This document shows positions 17,320-26,638 of a DNA stretch of 64,000 bases, piece by piece (positions within the stretch are counted from its first letter, which is position 1; the number at the start of each line of letters is the position of its first letter). Both the position numbers and the translations under genes were made by a program. The stretch is from an uncultured Bacteroides sp. (GTDB lineage Bacteria > Bacteroidota > Bacteroidia > Bacteroidales > Bacteroidaceae): assembly GCF_959029255.1 (NCBI RefSeq), contig NZ_CAUFUE010000027.1:6537-70536 (forward strand), written 5' to 3'. Under the pieces are notes generated by a model, which did not search any database, was not told the origin of the DNA, and saw only the letters and a list, made by a program, of their open reading frames with translations.

Positions 17320-17700
17320 CTATTTGAATGTAAGCCGTTTATTCATCAAGAAATTGACTCCTCCATAGACAAACAGACCCAGAAATTGAGATAGGTATTC
17401 ATCGCAATTCAAGCCTTCGACCAATCCGACTAAGAAAAGGAACTGCGCCCCGTAGGCCATTCCGAAAGCTATAGAAAAGAGCAGCACTTGTCGCCAAGTG
17501 TTGCTCCTTTTTTCTGTAGGAAATATCCAATACTTGCACCAGATAAAATTATGTATCTGCGCCAGTGTATAAGCTGTTATGTTGGAGAGCATGTAATTGA
17601 TATCCAATTCATCCATCATTATCCAGATAGTGATTGCCATAATCAAGGCATTCAACGTACCGATTATCATAAAGCGGAAAATTCGCGTGGACTCTTTCAC
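17320..17700 (-). CDS. GtrA-family membrane protein
   Basis: A 126-residue protein with four predicted membrane helices and the GtrA/DPMS pattern: 'FMIIGTLNALIMAITI' at TM1, 'NYMLSNITAYTLAQIHNFIWCKYWIF' split across TM2 and the following loop, and a C-terminal 'GGVNFLMNKRLTF'. Such proteins are proposed flippases or partners of glycosyltransferases in cell-surface polysaccharide synthesis. The start codon is GTG (position 17700), 20 bp after aspS, so it is probably co-transcribed with that gene. No glycosyltransferase lies nearby. Confidence 0.82.
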   Translation of the reverse strand: MKESTRIFRFMIIGTLNALIMAITIWIMMDELDINYMLSNITAYTLAQIHNFIWCKYWIFPTEKRSNTWRQVLLFSIAFGMAYGAQFLFLVGLVEGLNCDEYLSQFLGLFVYGGVNFLMNKRLTFK

Positions 17701-17719
17701 TCTCTCCTGTTCTATACTT

Positions 17720-19477
17720 TTATTCTTTGATGTCTACAATCAGATTTAACTCATCCAATTGTTTCTGGTCGATACTTGAAGGAGCATCCAACATAACATC
17801 GCGTCCACTATTATTCTTCGGGAATGCAATACAGTCACGGATACTGTCAAGACCGGCAAAGATACTTACCCAACGGTCGAGTCCGTATGCCAAACCACCG
17901 TGAGGAGGTGCACCGTACTTGAAAGCATTCATCAAGAAGCCAAATTGTTCCTGAGCTTTCTCCGGAGTAAATCCAAGAATTTCGAACATCTTGGCCTGCA
18001 ATTGCGCATCATGAATACGGATAGAACCGCCCCCCACTTCAATACCATTACATACCATGTCGTATGCATCGGCACGAACCGCTGCCGGATCTGTGTCCAA
18101 CAAAGGAATATCTTCATCTTTCGGATGGGTGAACGGATGGTGCATTGCCATCAAGCGGCCTTCTTCATCACTCCATTCAAACATCGGGAAATCAACCACC
18201 CACAAAAGGGCGAATTTATTCTTATCACGCAATCCTAATTGGTTACCCATTTCAAGACGCAACTCATTTAATTGCTTACGAGTCTTCATGGCATCATCAC
18301 CACTTAAAATCAAGATTAAGTCACCTGGTTGAGCGCTAAATGCAGCTTTCATTTCCTGCAAAACCTCCTGAGTATAGAACTTATCAACACTTGATTTTAC
18401 ACTTCCATCAGCTTCTACACGGGCGTAAACCATACCTTTGGCACCAATCTGCGGTCTCTTCACAAATTCAGTCAATGCATCCAATTGCTTACGAGTATAG
18501 TGTGCAGCACCTTCAGCGCAGATACCGCCAATGTATGCTGCATTATCAAATACAGAGAATCCATGACCTTTCATGACATCCATCAGTTCCACAAACCTCA
18601 TACCGAAACGAAGGTCGGGCTTATCGCTACCATAATACTTCATAGCATCTGCCCACGGCATGCGCAAAAACGGTTCAGTCAACTCCACACCACGAATTTC
18701 TTTGAACAGATACTTAGCCATACCCTCAAAAAGGTTAATGATATCATCCTGTTCAACGAAAGACATTTCACAGTCAATCTGCGTAAATTCGGGTTGACGG
18801 TCGGCACGCAGGTCTTCGTCACGGAAACACTTTGCAATCTGAAAATAACGATCGAAGCCGGAAACCATCAATAACTGTTTCAGAGTTTGCGGACTTTGGG
18901 GCAAAGCATAGAACTGTCCCGGATTCATACGTGAAGGCACTACAAAGTCTCGTGCCCCCTCTGGAGTAGAACCTACCAAAATAGGGGTTTCTACTTCAAT
19001 AAAACCTTGGTTATCCAAATACTTACGGACTTCAATCGTCATCTTATGGCGCAGTTCCAAATTCTTACGCACGTTTGCCCGACGCAAATCCAGATAACGG
19101 TACTTCATACGGATATCATCACCACCATCCGTATTTTCTTCAATGGTGAAAGGAGGCGTTAAGGCTACATTCAGCACATTCAATTCTAAGACGATAATTT
19201 CTATATCTCCGGTAGGAATATTTTGATTCTTACTGAAGCGTTCATTTACCGTACCTGTAATCTGAATGACATATTCACGCCCCAAGTGGTTAGCTTGGTC
19301 ACAAAGGTCAGCGTCCACTTCTTCATTGAATACTAATTGGGTAATTCCATAACGGTCGCGAAGGTCGATGAAGGTCATACCTCCCATTTTACGGCTGCGC
19401 TGTACCCAACCTGCCAGCGTCACTTGCTTATTAACGTCGGAGATACGTAATTCTCCGCAGGTGTGTGATCTATACAT
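17720..19477 (-). CDS. aspS: Aspartyl-tRNA synthetase
   Basis: A 585-residue class II synthetase of the long bacterial type. It has an N-terminal OB-fold anticodon-binding domain ('VTLAGWVQRSRKMGG'), motif 2 with 'CFRDEDLRADRQPEFTQ', an inserted GAD domain at about 290-420, and motif 3 'GLAYGLDRW' near the C-terminus. The length and GAD insertion fit bacterial AspRS. A TATTTTTG promoter box lies at 19552-19545 on the minus strand, about 70 bp upstream. GtrA follows downstream. Confidence 0.97.
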   Translation of the reverse strand: MYRSHTCGELRISDVNKQVTLAGWVQRSRKMGGMTFIDLRDRYGITQLVFNEEVDADLCDQANHLGREYVIQITGTVNERFSKNQNIPTGDIEIIVLELNVLNVALTPPFTIEENTDGGDDIRMKYRYLDLRRANVRKNLELRHKMTIEVRKYLDNQGFIEVETPILVGSTPEGARDFVVPSRMNPGQFYALPQSPQTLKQLLMVSGFDRYFQIAKCFRDEDLRADRQPEFTQIDCEMSFVEQDDIINLFEGMAKYLFKEIRGVELTEPFLRMPWADAMKYYGSDKPDLRFGMRFVELMDVMKGHGFSVFDNAAYIGGICAEGAAHYTRKQLDALTEFVKRPQIGAKGMVYARVEADGSVKSSVDKFYTQEVLQEMKAAFSAQPGDLILILSGDDAMKTRKQLNELRLEMGNQLGLRDKNKFALLWVVDFPMFEWSDEEGRLMAMHHPFTHPKDEDIPLLDTDPAAVRADAYDMVCNGIEVGGGSIRIHDAQLQAKMFEILGFTPEKAQEQFGFLMNAFKYGAPPHGGLAYGLDRWVSIFAGLDSIRDCIAFPKNNSGRDVMLDAPSSIDQKQLDELNLIVDIKE

Positions 19478-19544
19478 TTTAATATCTGAATTTATTGATT
19501 TACAATTTGACTATATATTTAATATGCTTTGTATAATTATCGTG

Positions 19545-19552
19545 CAAAAATA
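19545..19552 (-). promoter_or_regulatory. -7 box of the aspS promoter
   Basis: The minus strand reads TATTTTTG, matching TAnnTTTG, 67 bp upstream of the aspS ATG. No clear -33 element is visible. Confidence 0.4.
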
Positions 19553-19595
19553 CATAAAACATATTATAGACGTATCAAATTAAGAAAAGATTATT

Positions 19596-21842
19596 TTAAA
19601 AAACAACTTTACATGGCAATATAACTGTAAAGCGGCTACCCTTTCCCGGTTCCGACCACACTTCTATCCTGCCATTTAATTTTTCAATTATACCTTGGCA
19701 GATGGAAAGTCCCAAACCAGTGCCTTGAGTGAATTCATCATGTTTATAAAAACGACTGAATATAATTTTTTGTTCTGCCGGGCTAATTCCTTGTCCTGTA
19801 TCTTCAACAAATATTTCAGCTTCCTCTGTCTCAGGCAAATAATGGTATCCCATTTTAATATATCCTTTCTTGGTAAACTTATAAGCATTATTCAAGAAAT
19901 TAGTAATCACTTGATTCAAACGTCCCTTGTCTGCATTTAATTCAATGACTACATCCTTATCTTCTTCTTTGAGTAATTGAAGATAGGAAGGGACCAACAT
20001 TTGATGTGTATTATAGATGTTATCAATTAGGATGTCAATGCGGAATGTTTCAAAAACAAAAGCCATATAGCCAGACCTTATTCTTGATAACTCAAGAATA
20101 TCATTAATTAACTTGAGCAACAATTCGTTGTTATGCTTGATAGTCTTTATATAGTCTTGTTTCTCTTCTTCTCCTATTTCTTCGTCAGATGTCAGTAATG
20201 TAGAAAAGCCGACGATTGCATTCAGGGGAGTACGGATTTCATGGCTCATGGTTGCTAAAAATGACTCTTTAAGTTCCGCCTTTTCTGCCAGTTCGCGAGC
20301 TTCTTCAAGTTCTTGTTCCCGCTCCTTGAAAGCTTGGATATTAAGGAGTAACCCCGCTGTGCGACTTTTACCATTTGCCATGTGGGTAGTTGTATACCGA
20401 AATTCCCACCATTGATATCCTTTTCCGTTAAAGTCACACTGAACTTGAACTATTTTTTTTTGAGCGGTAGATAAAGTTTTCCAGTTTCTGATAAAAAGCT
20501 TCCGATAATCAGGATGTACAATCTTAATCATATCTGCCACAGTTAACTCATGCACTTTCATTTCTAATGAGTTCCAAAATACATTTTCAAAAATGAAATG
20601 ATTGTTCTCTAATTTCCATACGTATGTCGTTCCGCCTTCAATGGCAAGTGCTAATGTCTCTTTTTCATCGGCCAAAGCAAATAAAGCTTTCTTCTTTCTG
20701 TTTTGTTCACGTCGATACAAAAATATCAACCAAATGATAAAAGTAAAAAGTAATATAGTGGAAATTAGAATTATACTCAACCAGATTACGAAATATTTAA
20801 CTCTGAACGGAATGTTGACAATGACATATTCGGACGGTATCTTATTAAGAGGAATATCCAATTGGTTCATCACTTTCCAATCAATTAAATATTGCTTTTT
20901 ACTCTCCATTACAGGCATATCGGAAGGATTTTTTCCATGTAATATTTGAGTGGCAGCCAAGACCTCCTCTCCCAATTGTACTAGCATCGAAGTAAAGTAA
21001 CCTCCTAAGAATTTTTCATTTTCAAATGCTTCGTTGATGGCAGTTAAACATGGGCTGGAGGTTATGTTACTTATATTTACCGTAGTAAAGTCACGTTTGA
21101 CTTGTAGGTAACAACGTTTTTTTGAATATTTACTCAAAAACCACATAAGAGCACCATCCCCTTGCCTACTATTGCGAGTACGTACTCCAACCTCACTGAA
21201 ATTGTTGTATCCTTGCTGGTTCAGTTCCTCTCTTTCAATTTTCTTTAATGCCTGTCGTGAATATTTTATTCTTTCACCTTTTATCTGCTCCTGAATATCC
21301 GCACTTATTTTTTTATCTAAATAAGTACTATCTAATAAGGTAAAAAAATTGAGATCAACTCCCAATAGCCTTTTCGCCATATCGATATTCTTTTTAAAAT
21401 CCATTTTATCATGAAAACCGGTAACGTTGTGATACTGTTTGATTAAATCCCAATTAGGATAGTTAACTCCACCAAATACTATTGGAATCTTTTGCGTTAA
21501 TGGATTACCACATTCTAATAATGAGTAAGTAGCCTGATCCTCATTAACAAGAATTATCTCCGGCTTCCACTCCTTAATAGAATCCAATAGAAAATTCATC
21601 CTTTGCAGTTCTTCTTTTTTCAGATAAGATTCACAATCCAAATACAAAACACATAGTTCAGCATGAATACCCCGCTTTCGGAATTCTTTGGCTATTGCTT
21701 TATTAAATTGGGGATAACCTGCGTAAGTATCTTCGTATGAATGTATAACCAACACACGCCTCTCTTCTTTGGGAGTACAACTTCCGGAAAATATTCCCAA
21801 TATTATTATCCAGAAAAATGTGATAATGGTTATCTTAATCAT
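19596..21842 (-). CDS. Orphan sensor histidine kinase with periplasmic-binding-like sensor
   Basis: A 748-residue membrane kinase. After an N-terminal signal/anchor, residues about 25-335 form a periplasmic domain resembling ABC substrate-binding (type 1 fold) proteins, with 'RRVLVIHSYEDTYAGYPQF' and 'IILVNEDQATYSLLE' stretches. One membrane helix (about 350-375) leads to a PAS-like region, then HisKA with 'MSHEIRTPLNAIVGFS' (phospho-His near residue 530) and a HATPase_c domain with 'NFLNNAYKFT', 'DTGQGIS' and 'GTGLGLS'. There is no receiver domain and no response regulator beside it. The lipid kinase lies 28 bp upstream on the same strand. The ligand is unknown. Confidence 0.87.
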   Translation of the reverse strand: MIKITIITFFWIIILGIFSGSCTPKEERRVLVIHSYEDTYAGYPQFNKAIAKEFRKRGIHAELCVLYLDCESYLKKEELQRMNFLLDSIKEWKPEIILVNEDQATYSLLECGNPLTQKIPIVFGGVNYPNWDLIKQYHNVTGFHDKMDFKKNIDMAKRLLGVDLNFFTLLDSTYLDKKISADIQEQIKGERIKYSRQALKKIEREELNQQGYNNFSEVGVRTRNSRQGDGALMWFLSKYSKKRCYLQVKRDFTTVNISNITSSPCLTAINEAFENEKFLGGYFTSMLVQLGEEVLAATQILHGKNPSDMPVMESKKQYLIDWKVMNQLDIPLNKIPSEYVIVNIPFRVKYFVIWLSIILISTILLFTFIIWLIFLYRREQNRKKKALFALADEKETLALAIEGGTTYVWKLENNHFIFENVFWNSLEMKVHELTVADMIKIVHPDYRKLFIRNWKTLSTAQKKIVQVQCDFNGKGYQWWEFRYTTTHMANGKSRTAGLLLNIQAFKEREQELEEARELAEKAELKESFLATMSHEIRTPLNAIVGFSTLLTSDEEIGEEEKQDYIKTIKHNNELLLKLINDILELSRIRSGYMAFVFETFRIDILIDNIYNTHQMLVPSYLQLLKEEDKDVVIELNADKGRLNQVITNFLNNAYKFTKKGYIKMGYHYLPETEEAEIFVEDTGQGISPAEQKIIFSRFYKHDEFTQGTGLGLSICQGIIEKLNGRIEVWSEPGKGSRFTVILPCKVVF

Positions 21843-21869
21843 AGTATCAGTACATATAATAAGGTGTAA

Positions 21870-22913
21870 TTAGATTTTCGTGAGTTTTTTTAATTGCTCC
21901 CTACTTTTATCCAATATTTTTTTGTTTTTATGCGTAATGTCTTCTATAATGGTCTCATTAATCTGTTTGAGCCCGTTTATATAATCTTGAGCCCGTTGCA
22001 GAACGTTAGATGTATCTTTTTCAGCGTTCCGGGGAACAATAACCTGTAATCCTTTCTGTATGATTTTTACATCTACATATTCTCCCATCATCATCGGATC
22101 ACCATCAAAATGTACTACCCCTTGTTTAGTGCGGTGTATGCGAAGGGTTTGGCAACGGAAAGTCTTGATACGACTATTTTGATCTATTGTCTTATTAAAC
22201 AGTTGGAAAGACAAAGCCGGCACATCAAGCACCGTAAAAGGCTCTAATATTGTAACATCCAGCAAACCATCGTTTAAAGTAGCTTGAGGCGCAATATAAG
22301 CATTGTTACCATATTGCGAAGCATTTCCACAAGCTATCAGAAAAGCTTTATAACGCAAAGTGCTACCATCCAGTTCAAGCTCATAAGTTTCAGGACGATA
22401 TTTTAAACTCTCAAGCAATGTTTTTTCCAGATAGGTCAACGGACCTCTCCTACTCGCTTTTGAGAATTGCAAGCTGACAAACGCATCAAACCCCACACCA
22501 CATGTGCAAAAAAACGGCACGTCATTAATCTTACCATAGTCGATAATATCTATCAAACCGTCATTTATTATGTCAATAGCTTTTTTAACTTCCATCGGAA
22601 TTTGCAAATGACGAGCAAGTCCATTCCCTGAACCACAAGGAATAATACCCAAAGCAGTTTTCGTATGTACCAATGAACGAGCTATTTCATTGATTGTGCC
22701 ATCTCCGCCAATGGCAACAACAGCAAAAGCATCTTCTTTAGCTTTTTGTGCAGCTATTTCCACAGCATGGCCTGCCCACTCCGTATAAATAACTTCGGGA
22801 ATATACTTCTCCTTATCCAGTTTTTGGTCGAGCCATTTCAAAATCTGCTCTTTATTCTGGGTACCGGATATCGGGTTTATTATAAATGATATTTTTTTCT
22901 TATTATTCTCCAT
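21870..22913 (-). CDS. Diacylglycerol/sphingosine-kinase-family lipid kinase
   Basis: A 347-residue DAGK_cat protein of the YegS/DgkB group. It opens with 'KKISFIINPISGTQNKEQIL' (cut here at the NPxSG nucleotide motif), then 'VVAIGGDGTINEIARSL' containing the GGDGT loop, 'LGIIPCGSGNGLARHL', and the C-terminal 'HFDGDPMM' typical of the family. It is divergent from serine palmitoyltransferase across 208 bp, and this neighbourhood suggests that its substrate may be a sphingoid base or ceramide rather than diacylglycerol; that is inference. It may be co-transcribed with the kinase gene that follows it. Confidence 0.85.
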   Translation of the reverse strand: MENNKKKISFIINPISGTQNKEQILKWLDQKLDKEKYIPEVIYTEWAGHAVEIAAQKAKEDAFAVVAIGGDGTINEIARSLVHTKTALGIIPCGSGNGLARHLQIPMEVKKAIDIINDGLIDIIDYGKINDVPFFCTCGVGFDAFVSLQFSKASRRGPLTYLEKTLLESLKYRPETYELELDGSTLRYKAFLIACGNASQYGNNAYIAPQATLNDGLLDVTILEPFTVLDVPALSFQLFNKTIDQNSRIKTFRCQTLRIHRTKQGVVHFDGDPMMMGEYVDVKIIQKGLQVIVPRNAEKDTSNVLQRAQDYINGLKQINETIIEDITHKNKKILDKSREQLKKLTKI

Positions 22914-23051
22914 GCGAAAGAAATGTTATAATGCAATTCTCTAGTCTTGCAAAAGTAATATAATTCCTTTAAAAATTAACCATCTGACTGTTTTAAAACG
23001 AATAGGAGTATATTTTTTAGACTAAATGGAACATATAACAACATATTTTGC

Positions 23052-23059
23052 TATCTTTG
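23052..23059 (+). promoter_or_regulatory. -7 box of the serine palmitoyltransferase promoter
   Basis: TATCTTTG matches TAnnTTTG and lies 62 bp before the ATG. A TTTG at the preferred distance upstream is not evident. Confidence 0.45.
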
Positions 23060-23121
23060 CCCCCTGTTTTTAAGAACTCGTATTTAATAGAATTAAATAT
23101 TCATTATATAATAGACATTTC

Positions 23122-24309
23122 ATGGGTTTACTACAAGACAAATTTGCGAAATACGACCTGCCGCAACAATTCATGGCAAAAGGCGTATATCCTTATTTCC
23201 GCACAATCAATAGCCATCAGGATACTGAAGTAATGATGGATGGCAAAAAAGTTCTAATGTTCGGTTCGAACGCATATATGGGACTTACTTACGACAAACG
23301 AATCATTGACGCTTCAATAGCTGCTACAGAAAAATATGGTACTGGTTGTGCCGGTTCCCGTTTTCTGAATGGTACTCTTGATATACACGTTGAATTGGAA
23401 AAAGAACTGGCCGAATTCGTAGGAAAAGATGAATCGCTCTGTTTCTCTACCGGTTTTACTGTTAATGAAGGTATTATTCCTGCTGTTGTAGGACGTGGTG
23501 ATTATATTATATGTGATGACCGTGACCACGCTTCTATTGTGGATGGACGTCGTCTCTCTTTTGCCACACAATTGAAGTACAAGCACAACGACATGGAAGA
23601 TCTTGAAAAGGAACTCCAGAAGTGTGAACCGGACGCTATTAAACTGATTGTTGTTGATGGGGTATTTTCCATGGAAGGCGATTTGGCCAATTTACCGGAA
23701 ATCGTTCGCCTGAAGAAAAAATATAATGCCAGCATTTATGTGGATGAAGCCCATGGCTTAGGCGTTTTCGGTAAACAAGGTCGTGGCGTTTGTGACCATT
23801 TTGGAGTTACTAAAGATGTTGATTTAATCATGGGAACATTCAGTAAATCATTAGCTTCTATCGGTGGTTTTGTTGCCGGCGACAAAGAGGTTATCAATTG
23901 GTTACGTCATAATGCCCGTTCTTATATATTCCAAGCAAGCAGTACTCCGGGAGCAACAGCTGCTGCTCGTGAGGCACTTCATATTATCAAGTCTGAACCG
24001 GAACGTATCCAGCGTCTGTGGGATATCACCAACTATGCATTGAAGAAATTCCGTGATGCAGGCTTCGAGATTGGAGAAACAGAATCTCCTATTATACCTT
24101 TATATGTACGCGATACTGAGAAAACATTCGTAGTAACAAAGATGGCTTTTGATGAAGGTATTTTTATCAATCCGGTTATCCCGCCTGCATGTGCACCTCA
24201 GGATACGTTGGTTCGCGTAGCTTTAATGGCTACTCACACCAAGGAACAAGTAGATTATGCAGTAGATAAACTGACTAAATGTTTCAAAGCACTTGAAGTG
24301 ATAAAATAA
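23122..24309 (+). CDS. spt: Serine palmitoyltransferase
   Basis: A 395-residue soluble PLP enzyme of the alpha-oxoamine synthase family that condenses serine with a long-chain acyl-CoA, the first step of Bacteroides sphingolipid synthesis. Visible residues: His136 in 'DDRDHASIV' (PLP stacking), Asp208-Glu-Ala-His211 in 'VDEAHGLG', and the PLP lysine Lys242 in 'GTFSKSLAS'. The sequence is as I recall for Bacteroides SPT and unlike 8-amino-7-oxononanoate or KBL proteins in its N-terminal 'GVYPYFRTINS'. A lipid kinase is divergent to it. A strong G/C-run terminator follows the stop. Confidence 0.93.
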   Translation: MGLLQDKFAKYDLPQQFMAKGVYPYFRTINSHQDTEVMMDGKKVLMFGSNAYMGLTYDKRIIDASIAATEKYGTGCAGSRFLNGTLDIHVELEKELAEFVGKDESLCFSTGFTVNEGIIPAVVGRGDYIICDDRDHASIVDGRRLSFATQLKYKHNDMEDLEKELQKCEPDAIKLIVVDGVFSMEGDLANLPEIVRLKKKYNASIYVDEAHGLGVFGKQGRGVCDHFGVTKDVDLIMGTFSKSLASIGGFVAGDKEVINWLRHNARSYIFQASSTPGATAAAREALHIIKSEPERIQRLWDITNYALKKFRDAGFEIGETESPIIPLYVRDTEKTFVVTKMAFDEGIFINPVIPPACAPQDTLVRVALMATHTKEQVDYAVDKLTKCFKALEVIK

Positions 24310-24326
24310 ATTCTATAAGAATAGTC

Positions 24327-24369
24327 AAAGGGGGGGGGAACTTATTTATTTGAGTCCCCCCCCTTTTTT
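24327..24369 (+). terminator. Terminator with a G9/C8 stem
   Basis: Nine Gs at 24330-24338 and eight Cs at 24356-24363 can pair, extended by flanking AAA and TTT, with six Ts following. It lies 18 bp past the serine palmitoyltransferase stop. Building the stem from homopolymers is unusual and makes the site prone to length change. Confidence 0.85.
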
Positions 24370-24488
24370 CTTTAAAGTAAAACTCAAACATGCCGCTTAC
24401 TTTATTTTAAATATTCTATCTTTTCTCTTTTAAATTCCCGAGAAATAAGTATATTTGCCACATTATTTATGAAAAGCACACCTTTTGT

Positions 24489-25175
24489 ATGAAAAGACAA
24501 GATTTCCTTTTCGTTTTGGTATTGATTTTAATTTTCTTGCCATTCTTTGTAAGTTCACCTATTTATGATTGGTATAAATCATTTAATGCGTCACATGGCA
24601 TGATAATGAGTTTTCTAAAGTTCGGCATCCTTGCAACATTGGGCGAAATGCTAGGGCTTCGCATCAGCGCCGGAGTATATAACCGGAAAGGATTTGGGGT
24701 TCTTCCTCGTGCTGTTGTTTGGGGACTGCTAGGAATGGGCATCAACATGGCAATGATTGTTTTCTCAAAAGGAGTTCCACAATTCATGGTATATATGGGA
24801 ATGACAGACGCTTCAAACATTATCAATAATGGCTTTTGTTTAGACAAACTATGGGTAGCACTTGCCATTTCTGTTACTATGAATACGATATTTGCTCCTG
24901 TATTCATGACATTCCATAAAATTACAGATACACACATATTGAATTGTGGCGGTTCCCTCCGTAGTATCATCACTCCAATCCCGATGACACGAATCATCAC
25001 GCATCTTAATTGGGATGCTCAGTGGAATTTTGTTTTTAAGAAAACAATTCCTTTCTTCTGGTATCCGGCACACACCATCACATTTCTCCTTCCGGGAGAA
25101 ATGCGGGTGCTTTTTGCTGCTATCTTAGGAGTAGTTCTTGGAGTACTTTTAGCTATTGCTGCACGGATGAAGTGA
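24489..25175 (+). CDS. Polytopic membrane protein, possibly Mpv17/PMP22-like
   Basis: A 228-residue integral membrane protein with about five or six hydrophobic segments. I recall similar Bacteroides proteins annotated as Mpv17/PMP22-like, but the key residues of that family are not clear by eye, so I treat this as tentative. No transport or enzyme motif is visible. A TATATTTG promoter box lies at 24450-24457. Its last 27 bases overlap the degenerate 3' end of the permease remnant on the other strand. Confidence 0.6.
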   Translation: MKRQDFLFVLVLILIFLPFFVSSPIYDWYKSFNASHGMIMSFLKFGILATLGEMLGLRISAGVYNRKGFGVLPRAVVWGLLGMGINMAMIVFSKGVPQFMVYMGMTDASNIINNGFCLDKLWVALAISVTMNTIFAPVFMTFHKITDTHILNCGGSLRSIITPIPMTRIITHLNWDAQWNFVFKKTIPFFWYPAHTITFLLPGEMRVLFAAILGVVLGVLLAIAARMK

Positions 25176-25844
25176 GGTAATAGCTGCACGATATCCATTT
25201 AGGCATACCGTAGATAGAGTAATGCCGATTGTAAAAAACAAAGGTAACAGGAAGTGGCATATATTGGAGGGTATATGATATGCAAATTGTTGCAACCAAC
25301 CGATCATAAAATAATAGGTAATAGGAACAATGATTAGAAATGCAATTCCAGCATCAACAAATTCTCATCAACTTTATCTTTACCAAGGTTCGCTGACTGC
25401 TATTTCACCGGGTTTAAGCAAAGCCTCTCGTACATTTCCAACTATATTATGAAAAGGGAAAAAATCTATTAATGTTGAATCTGCCGCAATAATTTTCCAA
25501 TTCTGAAATTCTTGCCCATCTATCTTGACTCTTACATTACTAAATGTTTGTGTACGCAGATATGATTCTACTTCAGGAAACTGTGATACTATTTGCGGAA
25601 CACCCCCACCATAAATAAATGTCCCTTCTACTTCTTGTTGAGCAAAAGGTAGAGTTTGAATTAATCGAAGAATACGGTTTCTGTTTGGATTATTATTCTC
25701 GATATTATACTCATGTATCACAAATGCCATTAATAAAGTGGTACAAGCAATACCTATAACCAAACTGATAAGAGAGATAACAACAAACAATTTGTTTCGT
25801 TTCCAGCTTCTTATCACTAATTTCAATGAAAGGCAAGAGTTCAT
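25149..25844 (-). pseudogene. FtsX/MacB permease with central ~570 codons deleted (copy C)
   Basis: Residues 1-~150 match the N-terminus of an FtsX/MacB-type permease: cytoplasmic start, TM1 and part of the periplasmic domain up to 'GEIAVSEPW'. Four in-frame stops follow at 25382-25365. The same frame then reads a C-terminal permease segment with the last two membrane helices ('FLIIVPITYYFMIGWLQQF' and 'FTIGITLSTVCLNGYRAA') before stopping at 25149. Full-length family members in this operon are about 780 residues, so the middle is missing. The true C-terminal NPxE-type motif is also lost. It lies downstream of the operon's ATPase. Confidence 0.82.
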
Positions 25845-25926
25845 AGTTTTTTCTTATTGTAATAGAAAATGGAGGTACAGCTCTATTTATATTCCTCCTG
25901 TACCTCCTTATATAAACAGATATATA

Positions 25927-26601
25927 TTATAAATTAGTTTCTGTCATTACCTGTCCATCAAACAAATTGATGATACGCCCTGCATATCCTGTATCATGCT
26001 GTGAATGGGTCACCATAACAATGGTAGTGCCTTCCTTATTCAATTCACTCAATAGCTCCATTACTTCCTTTCCGTTTTTGGAGTCCAAATTACCGGTAGG
26101 CTCATCGGCCAGTATCAATTTCGGATTAGCGACAACTGCACGTGCTATGGCCACACGCTGCTGTTGGCCTCCCGAAAGTTGTTGCGGAAAATGTTTACTG
26201 CGGTGCATGATAGCCATACGTTCCATTGCAGTTTCTACACGGCGCTTACGTTCAGTGGAAGGGATACCCATATATAATAACGGAAGCTCGATGTTTTCAT
26301 ACACATTCAGTTCGTCAATCAGATTAAAGCTTTGAAATACAAAGCCGATAACCCCCTTACGCAGATTGGTTCGTTGAGCTTCCGTGTATTTAGAAACCTC
26401 AGTCCCATTCAGATAATACTCTCCGCTTGTAGGATTGTCCAATAGTCCTAAAATATTAAGTAAGGTTGACTTACCACAGCCTGAAGGTCCCATAATGGCT
26501 ACAAACTCACCTTCTTTTACCTCAATGTTCACATCGTTCAAGGCCAAAGTTTGTACTTCTTCGGTCTTGAAAATCTTCTGTAGATTTACTGTCTTAATCA
26601 T
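25927..26601 (-). CDS. MacB/LolD-type ABC transporter ATPase
   Basis: A 224-residue ATP-binding subunit of the MacB/LolD class. Walker A is 'GPSGCGKSTL', the signature 'LSGGQQQRVAIARAV', Walker B 'LILADEPTGNLDS' and the H-loop 'VTHSQHD'. These ATPases pair with FtsX-type permeases to drive mechanotransmission across the periplasm rather than transport through the membrane itself. It is the only ATPase in the operon and would have to serve all remaining permeases. It lies between two permease genes that have both lost their cores. Confidence 0.92.
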   Translation of the reverse strand: MIKTVNLQKIFKTEEVQTLALNDVNIEVKEGEFVAIMGPSGCGKSTLLNILGLLDNPTSGEYYLNGTEVSKYTEAQRTNLRKGVIGFVFQSFNLIDELNVYENIELPLLYMGIPSTERKRRVETAMERMAIMHRSKHFPQQLSGGQQQRVAIARAVVANPKLILADEPTGNLDSKNGKEVMELLSELNKEGTTIVMVTHSQHDTGYAGRIINLFDGQVMTETNL

Positions 26602-26638
26602 AACGTTTTGTTTTTATAATTTATAATTATTGAATTTC

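Noticed and set aside
25380..25844. A complete 154-residue protein
   Set aside because: The same frame resumes with clear C-terminal permease helices after a short run of stops, which shows a deleted large permease rather than a small gene.
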